A stretch of 64,000 nucleotides of DNA from NCBI RefSeq assembly GCF_001704275.1, contig NZ_CP011533.1, forward strand, positions 1,426,001 to 1,490,000, read 5' to 3'. Within the stretch, counting starts at the first letter, position 1, and the number at the start of each line of letters is the position of its first letter. The notes under the pieces were generated by a model. The model had not been told where the DNA came from, did no database searches, and saw only the letters and a list, made by a program, of their open reading frames with translations. The position numbers and the translations under genes were made by a program. The stretch is from Streptomyces noursei ATCC 11455. GTDB lineage: Bacteria; Actinomycetota; Actinomycetes; Streptomycetales; Streptomycetaceae. Positions 58,706-64,000 of the stretch are shown one piece after another.

Positions 58706-60331
58706 ATGACCGAGCAGGGAGCCGATCTGCTGATCCGGGCCGCGGCGGTGCACACGCTGGTCCCCGGCCAGGCCCCGCAGCGGGCGCTGGCCGTGCGGGG
58801 CGACCGCATCGCGGCCCTCTCGCCCGACCCCCACGGCCTCGACGCATGGGTGAGTGCGCGCACCACGGTCCACGACCTGCCGGGCGCCACCGTGCTGCCC
58901 GCGTTCGACGACACCCACACGCACCTGATCTTCGCGGCCCACGGGGCGTACGACGTTCCCGTCCACCAGGCCCGCACCCTCGCCGAGTTCCTGGACCTGA
59001 TCCGGCAGCGGGCCGAGACCACGCCCGAGGGCGAGTGGATCCGCACCACCACCAACTGGCAGGAGCTCAATCTGGCCGAGCGGCGCCTGCCCACCGCGGC
59101 GGAGCTCGACCGGGCCACCGACCGCCATCCGGTCCTGGTCAAGCGCGGCGGCCACAACGACGTCGTCAACAGCTACGCGCTGCGCCTGGCGGGCATCACC
59201 GAGGACACGCCCGTACCGCCGGGCGGTGTGATCGGCCGGGGCGCCGACGGTCGGCTCGACGGCCGACTGATCGACAACGCCCTGCCCCTGGTGGAACGCC
59301 TCCTCCCGGCCCCCGACCGGGCCCGGCGGATCGCCGGCCTGCGCCTGGCCAGCGGTCAGTACGCCGCCACCGGCATCGGCACCGTGCGGGACTGCGCGGT
59401 CACCCCCGACGACTACGCGACGCTGCTGGCCGCCCGGGAGGCGGGGGCGCTGAGCACCCGGGTGCGGGCCCTGATCTCGGCGCTCGGCCTGACCTCCGCG
59501 GCCCAGGTGGAGGAGCTGCTCGACGCCATGGCGGACTGGCGCCACGGCTGTGACCCGTGGCTGTCGGTGTGGGGCGTGAAGTTCGGCCTCGACGGCGGGC
59601 TGGAGGCCGGGGCCACCGAGGAGCCCTACGCCTGCGACCACACCTTCTCCGGAACGCTGACGTGGGAACCCGACGCACTGGTCGAGGCCGTGGAGGCGGT
59701 GGTCCGCCGTGGTTGGCGGGTCGGCACGCACGCCTACGGCGATCGCGCGGTCCGCGTCCTGCTGGACGTCTACGAGCGCGTCCTCGAACGCCACCCCGGC
59801 CTGCCCGCCGGCACGTTGGTGATGGAGCACGGCGGCCTGGCCGGCCCGGAGCAGCGTGCCCGCGCCGTCACCCTGGGCATTCCCGTCACCCTCCAGCAGC
59901 CGTTGCTGCACGACACCGCCGAGGTGGAGTTGGGGTTCTGGGGCCCGGAGCGCGTCGCGCGCCTCTTCCCCGCCCGCGGCTGGCTCGACCAGGGCGCCCT
60001 GGTCGCCGCCGGATCCGACTTCCCCGTCGGCCGGTTCGGCGCGATGCGCTCCGTCTGGGGCATGACCACCCGGCAGACCGTCATCGGCGTCCAGGGCCCC
60101 GAGCACGCCATCAGCTACGACGAGGCCGTCGCCCTGCACACCACCCGGGCCGCCCGCCTGCTCGGCGAGGAGCACCTGCGCGGCACCCTCACCCCGGGCC
60201 GCCTGGCCGACCTCACGATCTGGGACCGGGACCCCGCCCACTGCCCCGCCGACACCCTGCGCGACCTCGACCCCACCCACACCCTCGTCGGCGGTCGCAC
60301 GGTCACGGCCGCACCGGCCGGCACGCGGTAG
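58706..60331 (+). CDS. YtcJ-like metal-dependent amidohydrolase
   Basis: 541 residues; the ATG at 58706 is preceded by GGTGGAGA. Superfamily motifs are PAFDDTHTHLIFAAHGAYD (HxH), VKFGLDGGLEAGATEEPY, VGTHAYGDRAVRVLLDVY and LVMEHGGLAGPEQRARA. The aspartate is in VAAGSDFPVGRF, and the C-terminal TPGRLADLTIWDRDP strand is typical. Cytoplasmic; substrate unknown. It is similar in kind to the enzyme at 38279-39940, and both sit beside AsnC-family genes. Confidence 0.93.
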   Translation: MTEQGADLLIRAAAVHTLVPGQAPQRALAVRGDRIAALSPDPHGLDAWVSARTTVHDLPGATVLPAFDDTHTHLIFAAHGAYDVPVHQARTLAEFLDLIRQRAETTPEGEWIRTTTNWQELNLAERRLPTAAELDRATDRHPVLVKRGGHNDVVNSYALRLAGITEDTPVPPGGVIGRGADGRLDGRLIDNALPLVERLLPAPDRARRIAGLRLASGQYAATGIGTVRDCAVTPDDYATLLAAREAGALSTRVRALISALGLTSAAQVEELLDAMADWRHGCDPWLSVWGVKFGLDGGLEAGATEEPYACDHTFSGTLTWEPDALVEAVEAVVRRGWRVGTHAYGDRAVRVLLDVYERVLERHPGLPAGTLVMEHGGLAGPEQRARAVTLGIPVTLQQPLLHDTAEVELGFWGPERVARLFPARGWLDQGALVAAGSDFPVGRFGAMRSVWGMTTRQTVIGVQGPEHAISYDEAVALHTTRAARLLGEEHLRGTLTPGRLADLTIWDRDPAHCPADTLRDLDPTHTLVGGRTVTAAPAGTR

Positions 60332-60454
60332 GAGGCCGCGTTTCGGGCAGGGGCGGCCGGTGCCGAGGGGCCCTCTGGTTCACGCACGAGGTCGAAGTGA
60401 TGATGGGTCCGACATGACGCCCACGGGCGTGACGACCACGCGTGAGGAGAAGCC

Positions 60455-61441
60455 ATGCCGACAGCTCCGCCGCCGTTCGACCCCGAACTCGCCGCGAGCC
60501 TGGAGTCGATGAAGGACGTGCTCACGACCGGCTTGTCCGTCGAGGACATCGAAGCCCTCCGCGACGGCCCGGGGGCGGACCCGATGGCCGAGGTCGACCT
60601 GACCATGGACGGGGCCTTCCACGTCGAGGACCGACGGGCGCCCGGGCCCGCGGACGGCCCGGACATCTCCCTCCTGATCTGCCGCCCCACCGGACCGGCA
60701 CCCGCCCGCCCCCGCCCGCTCCTGTACTACGTGCACGGCGGCGGCATGGTCGTCGGAAACAACAGGGACGGCATGACCGTGCCACTGGCCCTGGCCGCCG
60801 AACTGGACGCGGTCGTCGTCTCGGTGGAGTACCGGCTGGCACCGGAGCATCCGCACCCCGCGCCGATCGAGGACGTCTACGCCGGGCTGGTCTGGACGGC
60901 GGCGCACGCCGGGGAGCTCGACGCCGACGCGGACCGGATCGTGGTCGCGGGCACCAGCGCGGGCGGCGGTCTCGCCGCGGCGCTGGCGCTGCTCACCCGC
61001 GACCGCGAGGGCCCGCGGCCGATCGGTCAGTTACTGATGTGCCCCATGCTGGACGACCGCAACGACACGCCGTCCGCCCACCAGATGGCGGGCCTCGGCG
61101 TCTGGGACCGTTCGGCCAACGAAACCGCCTGGACGGCGCTGCTCGGCGCCTCGCGCGGCGGCCCGGACGTGTCCCCGTACGCCGCGCCCGCCCGCGCCGA
61201 GGATCTCACGGGCCTGCCGCCGGCCTTCCTGGACGTCGGCACCGCGGAGACCTTCCGCGACGAGGTCGTCGCCTACGCCAACCGCATCTGGCAGGCGGGC
61301 GGCGTGGCCGAACTGCACGTCTGGCCCGGCGGCTTCCACGGATTCGCCGACCTGGTCCCGCGGGCACGGCTGTCCCGGGCGGCCCTGGCCGCACATCTGA
61401 ACTGGCTGCGCAGGCTCTTGGGCGCGAGCAGCGGCGATTGA
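60455..61441 (+). CDS. HSL-family alpha/beta hydrolase (esterase)
   Basis: 328 residues with GTGAGGAGAAGCC before the ATG. The hormone-sensitive-lipase family motif YYVHGGGMVVGN forms the oxyanion hole. The nucleophile elbow is VAGTSAGGGLAAA. SVEYRLAPEHPHPAPIEDVY is a further family mark, with the aspartate near DVGTAETFRDE and the histidine in WPGGFHGFA. It probably hydrolyses short-chain esters in the cytoplasm. It follows the amidohydrolase by 123 bp. Confidence 0.94.
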   Translation: MPTAPPPFDPELAASLESMKDVLTTGLSVEDIEALRDGPGADPMAEVDLTMDGAFHVEDRRAPGPADGPDISLLICRPTGPAPARPRPLLYYVHGGGMVVGNNRDGMTVPLALAAELDAVVVSVEYRLAPEHPHPAPIEDVYAGLVWTAAHAGELDADADRIVVAGTSAGGGLAAALALLTRDREGPRPIGQLLMCPMLDDRNDTPSAHQMAGLGVWDRSANETAWTALLGASRGGPDVSPYAAPARAEDLTGLPPAFLDVGTAETFRDEVVAYANRIWQAGGVAELHVWPGGFHGFADLVPRARLSRAALAAHLNWLRRLLGASSGD

Positions 61442-61460
61442 CGCGGGGCCGGGCGGCGCT

Positions 61461-61580
61461 TCACCGCTCCAGCGCTTCAGTGCTCCAGCACGACGACGGC
61501 CTCGTCCAGGCCGCCGGGGTGACGGGGGCGAGTTCGCGGTGCAGGTTGTTCGGGGTGGCGAGGGGGTCGGAAGGCGTCAT
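61461..61580 (-). pseudogene. Encapsulin gene reduced to its two ends
   Basis: The ATG at 61580 overlaps the DyP stop (ATGA). It encodes TPNNLHRELAPVTPAAW, the conserved N-terminus of family-1 encapsulin shell proteins (NNLHRELAPI..AAW). After about 25 codons the frame runs into unrelated residues and stops at 61461. One frame over, starting at the same junction, the sequence reads DEAVVVLEH then TGA (61477-61479), which fits an encapsulin C-terminus. About 240 codons of the usual 265-residue shell protein are therefore missing. No shell could be made from this gene. Confidence 0.75.
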
Positions 61581-62434
61581 GGCGCCGGGGCTCCTCTCAT
61601 GCCGCCGATGCCGAGGGAGCCGCCGCGGGGGACGGCGGCGGAGCATGCGGCGCCGGTGGGCGGGGCGGGCGGGGAGTCGAGCAGGTCGGTGCTCGGCACG
61701 AAGAAGAGACCGCCGGTCACCGCCGTGGAGAAGTCCAGGATGCGGTCGGTGTTGCCCGGCGGGTCGCCGAGGAACATGTTGGCGAGCATCCGCTCGGTCA
61801 CCTCGGGGGTACGGGCGTAGCCGATGAAGTAGGTGCCGAACTCGCCGCGGCCGATGGTCCCGAACGGCATGTTCTCGCGCACGATCTTCCGCTCGGCTCC
61901 GTCGTCGTCGACGATCGTGTTGAGTGCGACGTGCGAGTCGGCCGGCTTGATGTCGTCGGGCAGCTCCACATTGGTCGACTTGGTGCGTCCGACGGCCCGT
62001 TCCTGTTGCTCGACGGTGAGCGACTGCCAGGCCGCCAGGTCGTGCAGGTACTTCTGCACGATCACATGGCTGCCGCCGCGGAACTGCGCGTCCTCGTCGC
62101 CCACGAACACCGCCTCGGCCGCCGCCGCGCCCCGCGGGCTCTCGCTGCCGTCGACGAATCCCAGCAGGTCGCGCGCCTCGAAGTACCGGAAGCCGTGGAC
62201 CTCGTCGACGACGGTCGCGGCGGCGCCCAGCCGCTCGACGATCAGCCGGGACAGCTCGAAGCAGAGGTCCGTCCGCCGGGCGCGGACGTGGAACAGGCGG
62301 GGTGACCACGGGACTCCCGGGAGGGATGGGAAATGACGGACAAACTGGACGGTGGGGTCGGAGTCAGCGTATGTGCGGCCGGAGTCGTGCGCAGTGCGGG
62401 CGCGCTGCGCACGTCCTGCGCACGGCCTGCGCAC
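61577..62434 (-). pseudogene. DyP-type peroxidase, N-terminally truncated encapsulin cargo
   Basis: From about 62305 to the stop the protein matches DyP peroxidases: LFHVRARRTDLCFELSRLI, DEVHGFRYFEARDLLGFVDG (GxxDG catalytic Asp), GGSHVIVQKYLHDLAAW, ADSHVALN (heme-ligand His region) and EFGTYFIGYARTPEVTERML. It ends in GGSLGIGGMRGAPAP, which resembles the encapsulin cargo-loading peptide. The roughly 100 residues that normally precede RARRxDLCFE are absent. The available upstream 43 codons are unrelated and start inside a tandem repeat. Unless a functional start exists elsewhere the gene is broken. It overlaps the encapsulin remnant by 4 bp as in intact operons. Confidence 0.8.
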
Positions 62435-62449
62435 GGCCTGCGCACGGCC
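62406..62449. repeat. Four tandem copies of an 11-bp unit
   Basis: TGCGCACGTCC is followed by three copies of TGCGCACGGCC. The array lies upstream of the damaged DyP gene and inside the spurious N-terminal extension of its open frame. The rest of 62435-62653 shows no gene. Confidence 0.75.
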
Positions 62450-62653
62450 CGGAGCGCGTGAGAGGCGCTCCTTATCACCCCAGAAGAAACACCTCTTTGA
62501 CTTCCTTCCGCGGGCGAACGGAGACTGATGCGGCGGCGGATCAGAAAGCGTCCGGAAAGGGCGAATTCAGGCACCGGACGCCCTTTTCCGCCGACCGGCG
62601 CCGGCCTGTGCGCCGGACGCGTCAGCAGGGGGCGGAAGGGGGCCGAGCAGGCC

Positions 62654-64000
62654 ATGAGCACCGTCGAAGGCCCGATCGAGGATCCGAAGGACGACCTGTC
62701 GGTGACGGCGCCGAAGACGTGGGCGCGCGTTCTTCCGCGCCCACTCCGTGGCCGACCTGGGCAGCCGGTCCGACTACTGGCTCAATCGGCAGGGCCGACT
62801 GACCGAGCCGATGGTCAAGCGCCCGGGCGCCGACCACTACGAGCCGATCGGCTGGGACGCGGCCCTGGACCTGGTCGCCCGCGAGCCGCGGGCGCTGGGC
62901 TCCCCCGACGAGGCGCTGTTCTACACCTCCGGGCGGCTCAACAACGAGGCCGCCTTCCTCCTCCAGCTGTTCGCCCGCGCCTACGGCACCAACAACCTGC
63001 CCGACTGTTCCAACATGTGCCACGAGTCCAGCGGGTCCGCCCTCCAGGAGACGCTGGGCATCGGCAAGGGCAGCGTCTCCTGGACGACATCCACCACGCC
63101 GACCTGGTCTTCGTGGTGGGGCAGAACCCGGGCACCAACCACCCCCGGATGCTCACCGCCCTTGAGGAGACCAAGCGCAACGGCGGGAAGGTCGTCGCGG
63201 TCAACACACTGCCCGAGGCCGGCCTGATCCGCTTCAAGCACCCGCAGAAGGCGCGCGGCGTGATCGGCCGCGGCACCCCGATCGCCGACCGGTTCCTGCA
63301 GATCCGCGCCGGCGGCGACCTCGCCCTGTTCCAGGCCCTGAACCGGCTGCTGCTGGAGGCCGAGGACGCCGCGCCGGGCACCGTGCTCGACCACGACTTC
63401 GTGCGGGCCCACAGCACCGGCTTCGCCGACTTCGCCGGGCACGTCCGCACGACCTCCTGGGACGACGTCCGGGCCGCCACCGGGCTGGCCCGCGAGGAGA
63501 TCGAGGAGGTGCACCAGATGGTGCTGGCGAGCAGGAGCGTGATCGTCTGCCGGGCGATGGGGCTGAACCCAGCACAAGCACGGCGTGCCCACCATCCGCG
63601 AGGTCGTCAACTTCCTGATGCTGCGCGGGAACCTCGGCCGCCCCGGGGCGGGGGTGTGCCCGTGCGGGGCCACAGCAATGTGCAGGGCGACCGCACCATG
63701 GGCGTGTGGGAGCGGATGCCGCGGGAGTTCCTCGACGCGCTGGGCCGCGAGTTCGGTTTCACCCCGCCCACCCGGCACGGGCTGGACTCGGTCGACGGCA
63801 TCCGGGCCATGCGCGACGGCACGGCCACCGTCTTCCTGGGCGTCGCCGGCAACTTCGTACGGGCCAGCCCCGACAGCGACGTCACCGAGGCGGCCATGCG
63901 GCGGTGCCGGCTCACCGCCCACATCTCCACCAAGCTGAACCGGTCGCACACCGTGTGCGGCGACACCGCCCTGATCCTGCCGACCCTGGGCCGCGGCGAC
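62654..64000 (+). pseudogene. FdhF-like molybdopterin oxidoreductase with deletion and frameshifts, runs off window
   Basis: The ATG at 62654 starts MSTVEGPIEDPKDDLSVTAP then KTWA, typical of the FdhF-type formate dehydrogenase family. The next conserved segment, FFRAHSVADLGSRSDYWLNR, follows directly in another frame near 62729, so about 50 codons including the expected CPGC region are missing. The frame then runs through FYTSGR and NNLPDCSNMCHESSGSA and shifts at about 63080 (TCCTGG for expected TCCCTGG). It shifts again at about 63566 (extra A in CTGAACCC) and 63660 (one C missing in GTGCCCGTG). Restored frames give VGQNPGTNHPRML, HKHGVPTIREVVNFL and RGHSNVQGDRTMGVWER. The three single-base changes may be sequencing errors; the deletion is more likely genuine. 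Confidence 0.8.

Noticed and set aside
63060..63670. Programmed frameshifting in the FdhF-like gene
   Set aside because: Three unrelated shift sites without slippery heptamers or downstream structures, plus a separate deletion, fit errors or decay better.

Overview
The window is high-GC actinobacterial DNA, almost certainly a Streptomyces chromosome. The supporting signs are GTG/TTG starts with GGAGG-type ribosome sites, an RbpA gene behind a SigR-type promoter, a chitinase behind DasR-type repeats, sugar ABC importers without their own ATPase, and a Ku/LigD pair. About 60 genes or gene remnants can be supported. No tRNA, rRNA or CRISPR array was seen.

Left part (1-10.4 kb). It opens with the end of a ketosynthase gene and an alpha/beta hydrolase. 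A secreted cell-wall block follows: two near-duplicate SLT-domain proteins, a small secreted peptide, a GH25 lysozyme and a SapA-like protein. Next is a tightly overlapped four-gene minus-strand unit made of a secreted hydrolase, an acyltransferase-3 protein, a histidine kinase and a response regulator.

Sugar block (10.6-19.5 kb). A LacI regulator diverges from a binding-protein/permease/permease importer, a clan GH-A glycosidase and a GH38 alpha-mannosidase. This reads as a mannoside uptake and degradation operon, with a LacI-type operator sitting between the -35 and -10 boxes.

Middle (19.5-50.7 kb). This is mostly chromosomal housekeeping and small regulons. It holds a lipoprotein esterase, an MT0933-like protein, GNAT, cold-shock protein, DD-carboxypeptidase, an MFS exporter, the NHEJ pair (LigD-type polymerase and Ku), an S4 protein, YchJ, a small membrane protein with an FtsK/Tra-like ATPase that lacks the P-loop lysine, MocR-YczE-GDPD, rbpA, fxsA, ppm-lnt, an amidohydrolase with an AsnC regulator, a phosphotransferase/acyl-CoA dehydrogenase group, a chitinase, TetR-DUF6230-DUF6114, and a GAF regulator next to an aldehyde dehydrogenase.

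Island (52.16-57.51 kb). The last 58 bp of the aldehyde dehydrogenase gene are repeated 5.3 kb downstream (56 of 58 identical, both differences synonymous). Between the copies lie a truncated tyrosine recombinase that has lost a catalytic arginine, a GNAT-like remnant, a UbiX/UbiD decarboxylase pair with a divergent MarR regulator, a ketosynthase 3' remnant and an IS1380-type remnant. Near-identical 20-bp direct repeats lie just inside both ends. I read this as a decayed integrative element that replaced the 3' end of the aldehyde dehydrogenase gene and kept an aromatic-acid decarboxylase cargo.

Right end (57.6-64 kb). A second AsnC/amidohydrolase pair and an HSL-type esterase are followed by three adjacent damaged genes. 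These are an encapsulin reduced to its two ends, its DyP-peroxidase cargo gene without the N-terminal part but still carrying a cargo-loading tail, and an FdhF-like molybdopterin oxidoreductase with an internal deletion and three single-base frameshifts. The frameshifts lie in short homopolymers and could be sequencing errors; the deletions are harder to explain that way.
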